A stretch of 56,065 bases of DNA from SIG607 sp045537575 (GTDB lineage Bacteria > Bacillota > Clostridia > Oscillospirales > Acutalibacteraceae): assembly GCA_045537575.1 (NCBI GenBank), contig JAZSPU010000013.1:1-56065 (forward strand), read 5' to 3'. Positions 1 to 7,164 of this stretch are shown piece by piece. Below the pieces are notes generated by a model. The model saw only the letters and a program-made list of their open reading frames with translations, searched no databases and was not told the origin of the DNA. The stretch's first letter is position 1; every line of letters starts with the position of its first letter. The position numbers and the translations under genes were made by a program.

Positions 1-214
1 CGAGAATACGACTGTGGCAGGCGGCAAAGCCAACCACTAAACCTGGAAGCAGCATCATACTGAACATTCCACCGACAGCGCTCCACAACTCGTTCTCCAT
101 CAGTGACTTAAATACGTACTCCGGCAGCAAGTGTACACCGCCCGCCGCAAGCAAGAGTATTACCATCAGCGCTGTGCCGACTATGAGGAAAAATCCTTTT
201 TTTACGTAAATCAT
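1..214 (-). CDS. Membrane protein, N-terminal 71 residues only (runs off the left edge)
   Basis: An open frame starts at ATG 214-212 behind an AAGGAG ribosome site and stays open to base 1, so only the N-terminus is present. It begins M-I-Y-V-K-K, followed by a hydrophobic segment (about residues 8-27, rich in L, V, A and G). After a short polar loop containing E and K comes a second hydrophobic stretch (about 48-65). Two membrane helices with a positively charged, probably cytoplasmic N-terminus are therefore likely. I do not recognise a family. Base composition stands out: 97 of the first 180 bases are G or C by hand count, well above the AT-rich genes to the right, and the codons (CTG, CCG, GTA, GGC) differ too, so recent acquisition is possible. 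An extended -10 box (TGATATAAT, 253-245) lies upstream. Confidence 0.55.
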   Translation of the reverse strand, partial: MIYVKKGFFLIVGTALMVILLLAAGGVHLLPEYVFKSLMENELWSAVGGMFSMMLLPGLVVGFAACHSRIL

Positions 215-598
215 AAGGCATTTCTCCTTTATAAATATTTTTCTATTATATCAATATCGTATGTTTTACCTCACTTATATTTCTGATAGAGACAGTCCTT
301 TATGATAGAGAATATAAAATTCCCCGAAAATAAAAAGTGCGCCCACCGAAGCAGACGCACAAAAAACGCAAACCCCGATAGTCGCCAAACTAACCGAGTG
401 TGAAATGGGGCGTAAAACGCACACATATACAAACATCGCCGGAATTTGCATTTTTATCAAATTCATACAATGTTTGTATAACCAAAAATAAGCGTAATAA
501 TCCCTATAAAAAAGAAAATACACCCAATTTCACACAATATTCAGTTAGTTTGGCAATATTAGTTTAACACATTGCTTTAAAAATTGCAAGATATAAAA
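215..598. other. Gene-poor intergenic stretch
   Basis: Almost 400 bases without a convincing gene. It holds the likely promoter of the leftmost gene (extended -10 TGATATAAT read on the minus strand, 253-245). An 82-codon minus-strand frame (523-275) is open here, but it has no ribosome site, an odd Cys/Tyr/Phe-rich composition and no recognisable motif. I see no RNA gene, terminator or known riboswitch. Confidence 0.5.
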
Positions 599-716
599 AA
601 AGGCTCCCTCTGACGAGGGAGCTGGATTTTGCGAAGCAAAAGACTGAGGGAGAGATTATTATTTTCTCTCCTTCCACCGCAAGCAATCCCCCTCCCTTTA
701 GGGCAAGGGAGGCTCT
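599..716. repeat. MITE-like palindromic intergenic element (GGCTCCCTC family)
   Basis: A compact non-coding element bounded by imperfect inverted ends: AAAGGCTCCCTC on the left, and GGGAGGCTCT on the right. Inside are consecutive hairpins: GCTCCCTC/GAGGGAGC near 603-622, TTTTGC/GCAAAA near 627-641, GAGAG/CTCTC near 650-670, and CCTCCCTT/AAGGGAGG near 692-713. Elements of this general sequence are, to my knowledge, dispersed in several gut Clostridia; no transposase is encoded, so it would be mobilised in trans if at all. It ends a few bases before the spoIVB stop codon and may act as that operon's terminator or mRNA 3' structure. Confidence 0.65.
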
Positions 717-719
717 AAT

Positions 720-1967
720 TTACGAAGCATCTTTTAGTTTATTGTTTTCTGAAACACTTTGTGCAGTTTCCAGCATATTTTCAGCAAAGATACCATAGCC
801 CTTTTTGGGATTATCTATAAGCACGTGGGTAAGTGCTCCCACAAGTTTGCCGTTTTGGATTATGGGGCTGCCGCTCATTCCCTGCACTATTCCGCCTGTA
901 ATTTCTAAAAGTTTTGGATCGGTAACAGTTACCGTCATATTCTGTACGGTATCGTTTACTGCAACGTTGCCGAGATTAATTTCACAGCTATAAGCCTTTG
1001 GCCCTTCACCATCTACAGTGCAAATTATTGTTGCTGTTCCATCATTAACGTCCTGTTTATGCGCTATCTGAGTAAGATTTTGGGTATCAACTATACAGGT
1101 AGCAGAGCCGTAAACTCCGTTAATGCAATTTTCGTAAAGTTTGCCCAGCGAATTATAGGTAAGACTGCCTTTAAGTTCACCGGGGATACCGCTTGTCCCC
1201 TTTACAACCGAATTTATTTGAGCGCCTACAAGCTCACCTCTTCTGAAGTTCAAAACAGTACCCGTATTGCTTTCGTACATAGCATGTCCAAGACCGCAAA
1301 GCATATCATTATAGGGGGAATAAAATGTAAGGGTTCCCAGCCCCGCCGTACTGTCTTTAACCCAAAGTCCTGCTTTATAAGTACCGTCTTGGCTTGACAA
1401 AGCAGGATTTAGGGTTACTGTTTTTAAAACATCATTTCGCCTTATAGTAAAACTCAAGGCTTTGCCGTTGCTTTTTTCTACATATTCTGCCACGTCTTCA
1501 TTGGTAAATACTTCAATTCCGTCTATGCTGATTATATAATCTCCTGTTTTAATTCCTGCATCTACTGCAGGATTTTTATTACCAAGGGCGGTTTTAATAG
1601 ATTCCATATCAATTACCAAAACGCCGTCGGTGAAAATCTTTATACCCACAGGGCTTCCGAGAACCGCAACGTATGATTCCTCTACTACCTCCAAGGTAGT
1701 GCTTTTAATAGGAATAACACCAAGTAGTTTTATATCCACCTTAACTCTTGAGCCTACTACATTTATTTCTCCGCTTTCTCCTACTCTTACTCCCTTATAC
1801 TGTGTAGTAACAGGAAGACGCGTTTCAATATTAAAGCTGCTGCCTTTAGAAATTTTATAATTATTATCAATGCTGTGTGAGTAATAAAAAAGCACTACAC
1901 ACAGCATTGTAACCGTCACACACAGCGTTATATAAAATCCGCAAAAAATATATTTTAAAGCCTTCAC
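720..1967 (-). CDS. spoIVB: SpoIVB, sporulation signalling serine protease (S55)
   Basis: A 415-residue protein with the SpoIVB layout: N-terminal membrane anchor (about residues 8-28), PDZ domain (about 100-185) and C-terminal S55 peptidase domain. The predicted triad is His228 (GLGHAM), Asp350 (TVTDP) and Ser365 in the G-M-S-G-S-P motif. The Asp-Ser distance equals that of the Bacillus protein. In the family, SpoIVB is made in the forespore under sigma-G, secreted into the intermembrane space, self-cleaves, and then cuts SpoIVFA to activate SpoIVFB and pro-sigma-K processing. The start is GTG (1967-1965) behind AGGGTGA. It is the last gene after sigG and ylmC. A spoIVFA/spoIVFB pair lies at 31.9-33.1 kb in the same window. 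I saw only a weak resemblance to a sigma-G promoter in the 45 bases upstream. Confidence 0.95.
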   Translation of the reverse strand: MKALKYIFCGFYITLCVTVTMLCVVLFYYSHSIDNNYKISKGSSFNIETRLPVTTQYKGVRVGESGEINVVGSRVKVDIKLLGVIPIKSTTLEVVEESYVAVLGSPVGIKIFTDGVLVIDMESIKTALGNKNPAVDAGIKTGDYIISIDGIEVFTNEDVAEYVEKSNGKALSFTIRRNDVLKTVTLNPALSSQDGTYKAGLWVKDSTAGLGTLTFYSPYNDMLCGLGHAMYESNTGTVLNFRRGELVGAQINSVVKGTSGIPGELKGSLTYNSLGKLYENCINGVYGSATCIVDTQNLTQIAHKQDVNDGTATIICTVDGEGPKAYSCEINLGNVAVNDTVQNMTVTVTDPKLLEITGGIVQGMSGSPIIQNGKLVGALTHVLIDNPKKGYGIFAENMLETAQSVSENNKLKDAS

Positions 1968-2012
1968 TTAAATCACCCTAAGTAGTGTTGCCTTTAAAAT
2001 AGACCTAATTCA

Positions 2013-2282
2013 TTAAAAACTTTTCCTTTTTGTGCTTTTAAAGGCATACGCTCCTTTAACAAGCACCGTTTCATCGCCTATTACTTCGATATTTGACCAA
2101 GGAATCTTTAAATCTTCTTCCCTGCCCAACGCTCCCAAAAGACGAGAGCGTCCGTATATAACTAAATTTGCCACAGTTCCGTTATCACAGTCAATTTCCA
2201 AATCGCCTATAAACCCAAGAACCATTCCGTTATCTACGCTTACCGCTTGTTTATTTTTAAAGTCTGTTATTGTATAAAGCAT
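2013..2282 (-). CDS. YlmC/YmxH-family PRC-barrel sporulation protein
   Basis: An 89-residue protein made of a single PRC-barrel-like beta fold. It starts M-L-Y-T-I-T-D-F, has the family's turn-rich G-x-x-x-G-F-I-G-D-L-E-I-D segment, and continues through I-P-W-S-N-I-E-V-I-G-D. Members of the YlmC/YmxH group are small proteins found in endospore formers, often beside sigG. Their biochemical role is not established; PRC barrels in general are protein or RNA interaction modules. ATG at 2282 follows GGTGAT. The gene sits 33 bases after sigG and 45 before spoIVB on the same strand, so a sigma-G-driven cistron is likely. Confidence 0.85.
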   Translation of the reverse strand: MLYTITDFKNKQAVSVDNGMVLGFIGDLEIDCDNGTVANLVIYGRSRLLGALGREEDLKIPWSNIEVIGDETVLVKGAYAFKSTKRKSF

Positions 2283-2315
2283 ATAATCACCAATAATATA
2301 TATGCTTTATATTAT

Positions 2316-3101
2316 TTAATCATTACCCTTTATTTTATCAATAGCATTTTTTTCAAGACGGGAAACCTGAGCCTGAGAAATACCTATTTCCTTTGAAACC
2401 TCGGTTTGAGTAAGTCCTCTCATAAAACGAAGGGTTAGAATATTTTTCTCCCGCTCGTCCAGTCGGGTTATAGCTTCTCTAAGCGCAATTTCATCAAGCC
2501 ACTGCTCTGCAGAACTGTTATCGCCAAGCTGGTCGAGAACGTAAACCATATCAGAGCCTTCCGAAAAAACGGGCTCATAAATGGAAATCGGCTCAACAAT
2601 ACTTTCAAGAGCGATTACAACTTCACTTTCTTCAATATCAAGCATTTTGGCTATTTCGCTAAGCTTTGGTTCACGCTGATGCTTATTAATATATTCTTCT
2701 TTTGCCTTCATAGCTTTATATGCTGTATCCTTTATAGAACGGCTGACTCTTATGGGGCTGTTGTCTCGAAGATGCCTTCTGATTTCTCCGATTATCATTG
2801 GCACAGCATAAGTGGAAAATTTTACCTGCTGAGTAATATCAAAATTGTCTATAGATTTAATGAGCCCTATGCAACCCACCTGAAACAAATCGTCCATATT
2901 TTCACCTCTGCCCGAAAAACGCTGCACAACGCTTAAAACCAGCCTTAAGTTACCGTTTACAAGGGCATCTCTTGCCGACATATCACCCGCTTTATATTTT
3001 CTTAAAAGTTCCTCTTTTTCTTTTTCCTTTAAAACCGTTAATTTTGTTGTATCAACACCGCAGATACTGACTTTACCGCAAAAAATATCAGACACCTCCA
3101 A
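2316..3101 (-). CDS. sigG: RNA polymerase sporulation sigma factor SigG
   Basis: A sigma-70 family factor whose sequence tracks Bacillus sigma-G closely: the K-V-S-I-C-G-V-D-T-T-K-L N-terminus, region 2 (NGNLRLVLSVVQRF, DDLFQVGCIGLIKSIDNFD, VKFSTYAVPMIIGEIRR), region 3, and region 4 with a helix-turn-helix ending E-I-G-I-S-Q-A-Q-V-S-R-L-E-K. Sigma-G directs late forespore transcription, including spoIVB, which follows two genes later. The start is odd. The frame opens at TTG (3101), but a strong GGAGG (3099-3095) lies inside it, so initiation should be downstream. The best-spaced codon is ATT (3086-3084), which gives exactly the same N-terminal length as the Bacillus protein (four residues before K-V). 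No ATG is available there. Coordinates give the longest frame. Confidence 0.95.
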   Translation of the reverse strand: MEVSDIFCGKVSICGVDTTKLTVLKEKEKEELLRKYKAGDMSARDALVNGNLRLVLSVVQRFSGRGENMDDLFQVGCIGLIKSIDNFDITQQVKFSTYAVPMIIGEIRRHLRDNSPIRVSRSIKDTAYKAMKAKEEYINKHQREPKLSEIAKMLDIEESEVVIALESIVEPISIYEPVFSEGSDMVYVLDQLGDNSSAEQWLDEIALREAITRLDEREKNILTLRFMRGLTQTEVSKEIGISQAQVSRLEKNAIDKIKGND

Positions 3102-3134
3102 TAATTCTTAATAGAATTATTGCCAGATGTCTGA
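3088..3134 (-). promoter_or_regulatory. sigG leader hairpin enclosing the ribosome-binding site
   Basis: A long inverted repeat lies right over the sigG translation start. Outer arms TCAGACA (3088-3094) and TGTCTGA (3128-3134) and perfect inner arms CAATAATTCT (3099-3108) and AGAATTATTG (3113-3122) surround a four-base loop. The only asymmetric bulge carries the GGAGG Shine-Dalgarno sequence. Read as RNA it ends with a run of U (AUAUUUUUUG), so it could also stop transcription arriving from the vanZ-like gene. As I recall, a leader hairpin that damps sigG translation has been described in Bacillus subtilis; this one would be an independent example. The repeat is direct observation; regulation is inferred. 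Confidence 0.7.
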
Positions 3135-3159
3135 AAACTAAACCTGAATTTCAAAATTT

Positions 3160-4212
3160 TTAAAGTTGCGCAAGAATACTTTGATAATATTCTTTCACTT
3201 CTCGCTCTTCTTTATCAATAGAAGCAATTTTCTCTTCACTGCTTAAATGAGCGTCTATAAGTGAAGAAATTTCGTTTTTAGCCACCTCGGTTCTGCCGAG
3301 TGTTAAATTTAAAAGTTCTTTTTTATCGGGACTATCGTTAGATGCAAGAACACAGCCGATTTTTACCGATTCAGTAATAATTCTGCTTATTGCCTTAACA
3401 GCATAATCGTTTACGTCTTCTTTGCTTACTTCAGCGCTTTCTTTAGCAAAATCGAAATCTTCATACTTCATTTTGAGTTTTTCCGGCTCGTCTTCGCTAA
3501 CGATATGATTATCTTCCGGTTCATCCACCGATATCTCGGGAACGGGTGCGACTTCGGCTAATTTAATTTTTTCATTAAGGCGTCTGATTTCTTCATCTCT
3601 ATCAAGGACTTCATCCTTAAGCGCTTTTATAGCTTCATCAGCTTCAAGAATTTTTTGGGTAAGACTTTCAATTTGCTTTAAAAGATGGCTTTTTTTCACC
3701 TTTTCTACACCTTCTTTTCTTTTAGTAAAAATCAAAGCGATAAGTAAAACAACTACAATGCCCAAAAAAGCGCCGAGGCTGTCAACACCGATATCTATAA
3801 GCTGAAAACTTCTGCCCATAGAAAAGGTCTGATGATATTCGTCACTAAGGGAATAGAGAACGCAAAACAAATGGGTGAAAATCAGTTTAAGGTAGAATTT
3901 TCCCTTAAAAGTAGCCGCAAAACCGCCACTGCATACACCCAGAGCACCAAAAATACAAAAATGCGCCAAAGTTCTGACAACGTCCTGTAAAGAAGAAATA
4001 TATTCTTTCTTAACCACTTCGGTCATTTCTTTGTAGGACGGCACAAAGGTTTCCACTACAGTTTCTATTATACCAGCGCTAGTCTGACTTGAAACCTCTG
4101 CTGATTCAGCAGACAAACAAAAAATACAAGTCATCAACGCTAAGGTCAGTATAGCAAATAACACTCGGAACACTATTTTGAGCCCCGAGTGTCTGAAATT
4201 TTTATCTGTCAC
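3160..4212 (-). CDS. VanZ-family membrane protein with long coiled-coil cytoplasmic tail
   Basis: 350 residues. The N-terminal half (about 1-165) is a VanZ-like domain: a first helix near 12-32, then the signature S-D-E-Y-H-Q-T-F-S-M-G-R-S-F-Q-L-I-D-I-G-V-D-S-L-G-A-F-L-G followed by a hydrophobic helix. VanZ proteins are associated with low-level teicoplanin resistance, but most are uncharacterised. The C-terminal half is unusual: a heptad-like coiled coil (about 175-215), an acidic proline-containing linker, and a helical domain near 265-350 that I do not recognise. The start overlaps the M23 gene's stop by four bases (ATGA), which implies translational coupling. It is the last gene of the cdaR-like-ftsE-ftsX-M23 operon, so a role in envelope growth or division is likely but inferred. 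Confidence 0.8.
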   Translation of the reverse strand: MTDKNFRHSGLKIVFRVLFAILTLALMTCIFCLSAESAEVSSQTSAGIIETVVETFVPSYKEMTEVVKKEYISSLQDVVRTLAHFCIFGALGVCSGGFAATFKGKFYLKLIFTHLFCVLYSLSDEYHQTFSMGRSFQLIDIGVDSLGAFLGIVVVLLIALIFTKRKEGVEKVKKSHLLKQIESLTQKILEADEAIKALKDEVLDRDEEIRRLNEKIKLAEVAPVPEISVDEPEDNHIVSEDEPEKLKMKYEDFDFAKESAEVSKEDVNDYAVKAISRIITESVKIGCVLASNDSPDKKELLNLTLGRTEVAKNEISSLIDAHLSSEEKIASIDKEEREVKEYYQSILAQL

Positions 4213-5396
4213 TGTTTCTGATATTGGAACTTCTTAGGATTAACTTTAGTTCCGTTAACTATAGTTTCAAGATGCAGGTGGTAACCTGTTGACCAACCTG
4301 TAGTACCAACCTTACCAATAACCTGCCCACGCTTTACATACTGTCCGTTTTTAACAAGAGCGGTTTTCATATGAGCATAAAGGGTTTTATAGGATTTTCC
4401 GTCACTGGCTTTACCGTGGTCAATTGCAACATAGTTACCATATCCGCCACCGCAACCGCAGGAATAATTCTTACCATAATTATGCGTACAAGAATTTTTA
4501 ACTATATAAACATAGCCATCATCACAAGCAACGATATCAACAGAACGTCCGCCTGTAGAAATATCTATACCCTTATGATTGCCATTATGTACGCTGTCAT
4601 TACTCTGCCAACCTGCAGAAATTTTGTAATAACCCGGTACCGGCCATAAGAACATAGTAGGATTAGCAGTGAGATTACTGTTACCCGAAGCCTGAGGTGC
4701 GCTGAGTTTATCAATTTCTTTACCCGCTGCGTCGTAATCCTTTTGCGCCTGACTTATATCGGAATTAATATCTTTCAATATTGCATTAACCTCAGCAACC
4801 TGAGAATTAAGATTTTTCTTTTGAGCATCAAGTTCTGCTTTGATTTCATCCTGTTCATCAGCTATTTTCTGAATTTCAGCCTTTTCAACTTCAATTTTAT
4901 CAATAGAAGCGATTATCTTACCGATAAGGCGACTATCTTTAGCGGAAACAGATTTTGTCATTTCCGAAAGAACGAGATATTCAGAAAAGTCCTCAGCGCC
5001 GAGAAGAATCTGAAGATTGCTGTTAGAACCGCTCATATAAATCGCTCTAACCCTCTTTTTAAAGAGCGCCTTATCATCAGCCATATCGTCATTGAGCTTA
5101 TCGATTTCGTTTTGCTTTTCAAGAATTTGAGCATTATACTCATTAAGCTTATTCATACATTCATCAATAAGCGTCTGTGTAGCCTCAATCTGCTTATCAA
5201 AAGCATTCTTGATTTTCATTTTATCGGCTTTTTCTGCCTTTAGTCTATCAAGTTCTTTTTTAGCAGCAGCCTGATCATTTTTATAATCCTGTAAAGTTTT
5301 AGCGGCTTCTACAGGAGTGGACGCTGCTACTACAGAAAATATTAAAGCAAAACAGCAAAGCGTTGCCAGAATTTTTACAATAATCTTTTTGTTCAT
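4209..5396 (-). CDS. Coiled-coil M23 (LytM) peptidase, FtsEX-linked murein hydrolase or activator
   Basis: A 395-residue exported protein: signal peptide (about 1-32, cut near V-E-A-A), two long coiled-coil blocks (about 35-120 and 150-235), and a C-terminal M23 domain. The metal ligands are intact: His274 and Asp278 in H-K-G-I-D-I, His342 in Y-A-H-M, and His373/His375 in Y-H-L-H-L-E. It should therefore be an active endopeptidase rather than a pseudo-enzyme activator such as EnvC. A cysteine-glycine-rich insert (Cys303, Cys313, Cys315) precedes the third ligand. The coiled-coil architecture matches PcsB/CwlO/EnvC-type proteins, which are gated by FtsEX across the membrane. ftsX and ftsE lie directly upstream, 18 bases away, supporting this pairing. 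The ribosome site AAAGGTG precedes ATG 5396. Confidence 0.9.
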   Translation of the reverse strand: MNKKIIVKILATLCCFALIFSVVAASTPVEAAKTLQDYKNDQAAAKKELDRLKAEKADKMKIKNAFDKQIEATQTLIDECMNKLNEYNAQILEKQNEIDKLNDDMADDKALFKKRVRAIYMSGSNSNLQILLGAEDFSEYLVLSEMTKSVSAKDSRLIGKIIASIDKIEVEKAEIQKIADEQDEIKAELDAQKKNLNSQVAEVNAILKDINSDISQAQKDYDAAGKEIDKLSAPQASGNSNLTANPTMFLWPVPGYYKISAGWQSNDSVHNGNHKGIDISTGGRSVDIVACDDGYVYIVKNSCTHNYGKNYSCGCGGGYGNYVAIDHGKASDGKSYKTLYAHMKTALVKNGQYVKRGQVIGKVGTTGWSTGYHLHLETIVNGTKVNPKKFQYQKQ

Positions 5397-5414
5397 ACAT
5401 TCACCTTTAAATAT

Positions 5415-6422
5415 TTATATGGCGGCAAACTCGCTGCCTTCACGTTTCAAGTACTTACTTATCATTATTACACTTCCGAAAGTACCTGCAACAAAACCAA
5501 TTGCAGCAAATACGCCTAAAAGCAGAAGCGCCTGTGAAGAGAAAGGAATAAGTTTAACTTCACCAACAGCAGATAAAATAGCTTCAATTGCTACTCTATA
5601 GCAACTATAAAGAATACCTAAAGACAATACTGCCGAAATAAGACCTATTGTCACACCCTCAACAACAAAGGGTATTCTTACAAAACTGTCGGTAGCGCCT
5701 ACAGCCTTCATAATACTGATTTCAAGTTTTCTGTTATACATTGTTACACGGATAGTGTTGGAAACGATAACAAGCGCAATTATAAGAAGAATAGAAATTA
5801 TTGCTATACCGGCAATAAATAATCCGTTTTTAATAGCAGTAATCTTTTCGGCAAGACCGTTTTGCGACTGAATTGAGTCAACACCCTTGACAGCGGTAAT
5901 GTCTTTAATGGTTTCGTCAAATTTTTCAAGGTCAACCATTGTAACCTTAGCGCCGTCTGACATGGGGTTTTCACCGTCTTCCTCAAGGATTGAAAAATAG
6001 TCAACATCCTTTTCAGGAAGTACGTTTTTTGTCATTTCAAGTGCTTGTTCCTTTGAAACAAATTCAACACTTTCTACATTGTCTATCTGTTCAATAAGTT
6101 TGCAGACATTTTCAGCTTCTTCCTTATTATGAACAACATACATATCATCACAAATTCCGTTTTCATCAAGTTCGGCGCCATATGGAGCCTGTCTGTCCTC
6201 GGAATAAAGAGCGGCATTATAATCATCAAAGAAAACAAGAACAACGTTTTGATTTTCAAGGTCACCTATCATTTTGTTTACGTTAAGTGACAAAAGCAGA
6301 GCGAGACCGATAAGTACCATACAGGCAACAAGTACGCCTATAGACGAAAGAGACATAAGACGGTTAGTCCATACACTCTTAAGACCTTCTTTAGTAAGAT
6401 ATCTGACACTACTGATTTTCAT
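5415..6422 (-). CDS. ftsX: Cell-division ABC transporter permease FtsX
   Basis: A 335-residue FtsX: N-terminal cytoplasmic stretch (S-S-V-R-Y-L-T-K-E-G-L-K-S-V-W-T-N-R), first membrane helix about 22-45, a large extracellular domain (about 50-205), then three C-terminal helices with the conserved V-S-N-T-I-R-V-T-M-Y-N-R-K-L-E-I-S-I-M-K-A-V-G-A-T loop. FtsX transmits ATP-driven motion of FtsE to an extracellular peptidoglycan hydrolase or its activator and transports nothing. ATG 6422 is preceded by GGAGGTAAGATAA and overlaps the ftsE stop region by 14 bases. The M23 protein immediately downstream is the probable extracellular partner. Confidence 0.95.
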   Translation of the reverse strand: MKISSVRYLTKEGLKSVWTNRLMSLSSIGVLVACMVLIGLALLLSLNVNKMIGDLENQNVVLVFFDDYNAALYSEDRQAPYGAELDENGICDDMYVVHNKEEAENVCKLIEQIDNVESVEFVSKEQALEMTKNVLPEKDVDYFSILEEDGENPMSDGAKVTMVDLEKFDETIKDITAVKGVDSIQSQNGLAEKITAIKNGLFIAGIAIISILLIIALVIVSNTIRVTMYNRKLEISIMKAVGATDSFVRIPFVVEGVTIGLISAVLSLGILYSCYRVAIEAILSAVGEVKLIPFSSQALLLLGVFAAIGFVAGTFGSVIMISKYLKREGSEFAAI

Positions 6423-7137
6423 TTATCTTACCTCCTGCATTATCAGCTACGATACTACCCTTATCGAGCATTATTACTCTATGTTTAAAATCACGAACAA
6501 GGTCATGGTCGTGTGTTACCATAAGCACCGTTGTTCCTCTCTTATTGATTTCGGTAAGAAGAGAAACGATTTCATAAGACATAGCAGGGTCAACGTTACC
6601 TGTAGGCTCGTCCGCAATAATAAGACTTGGATTATTAACGAGAGCACGTGCAAGACCTACACGCTGCTGCTCACCGCCGGAAAGCTGATTTGGCATAGAA
6701 CGTGCCTTTTCACCAAGACCGACAAGTGAAAGTGCCTTTGTAACCTGAAGACGAATATTTTTTGTTTCAGCGCCGATTACGTGCATAGCAAAAGCAACAT
6801 TATCATAAACGGTCATATTGGGAATTAGGCGGAAATCCTGAAACACAATGCCCATTGTTCTTCTGAAAAACGGAACCTTTTTATGTTTCATTTTGGGAAG
6901 ATTATAGCCGTTAACGATTATACTGCCTGTGTTCGGCTTTTCTTCACGCATTATAAGCTTCATAAAGGTACTTTTACCTGCACCCGAAGCACCAACAATA
7001 AAAACAAATTCGCCTTCATTTATGGTGATATTTACGTCATTTAAAGCATGGGTGCCGCTGTTATACACCTTCGAAACACCCTTAAACTCAATAACAGGTT
7101 TGGCAGAAACTGCCGCTATTTCCTGTGTTTCTTGCAT
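6409..7137 (-). CDS. ftsE: Cell-division ATP-binding protein FtsE
   Basis: An ABC ATPase with all motifs intact. Numbered from the upstream TTG of the longer frame: Walker A G-A-S-G-A-G-K-S-T (56-64), Q-loop V-F-Q-D-F-R-L (D-F-R-L is typical of FtsE), signature L-S-G-G-E-Q-Q (159-165), Walker B L-I-I-A-D-E-P-T-G-N-V-D and switch His in V-T-H-D. The open frame extends to TTG 7158, but a purine-rich site (GGAAAGAG) lies inside that extension. I therefore prefer ATG 7137, which gives 242 residues. FtsE works with FtsX, encoded next with overlapping ends, to couple ATP hydrolysis to peptidoglycan cleavage at division or elongation sites. Confidence 0.95.
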   Translation of the reverse strand: MQETQEIAAVSAKPVIEFKGVSKVYNSGTHALNDVNITINEGEFVFIVGASGAGKSTFMKLIMREEKPNTGSIIVNGYNLPKMKHKKVPFFRRTMGIVFQDFRLIPNMTVYDNVAFAMHVIGAETKNIRLQVTKALSLVGLGEKARSMPNQLSGGEQQRVGLARALVNNPSLIIADEPTGNVDPAMSYEIVSLLTEINKRGTTVLMVTHDHDLVRDFKHRVIMLDKGSIVADNAGGKINENQ

Positions 7138-7164
7138 TTTAAAATTCACTCTTTCCAAAAATAA

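Noticed and set aside
275..523. 82-codon minus-strand frame with hydrophobic stretches
   Set aside because: No ribosome site, odd Cys/Tyr/Phe-rich composition, no recognisable motif; it lies in a gene-poor AT-rich gap and is open by chance.
4743..5243. 166-codon plus-strand frame antisense to the coiled-coil M23 gene
   Set aside because: It mirrors the low-complexity coiled-coil coding region; composition is Phe/Ile/Asn-rich with no ribosome site.
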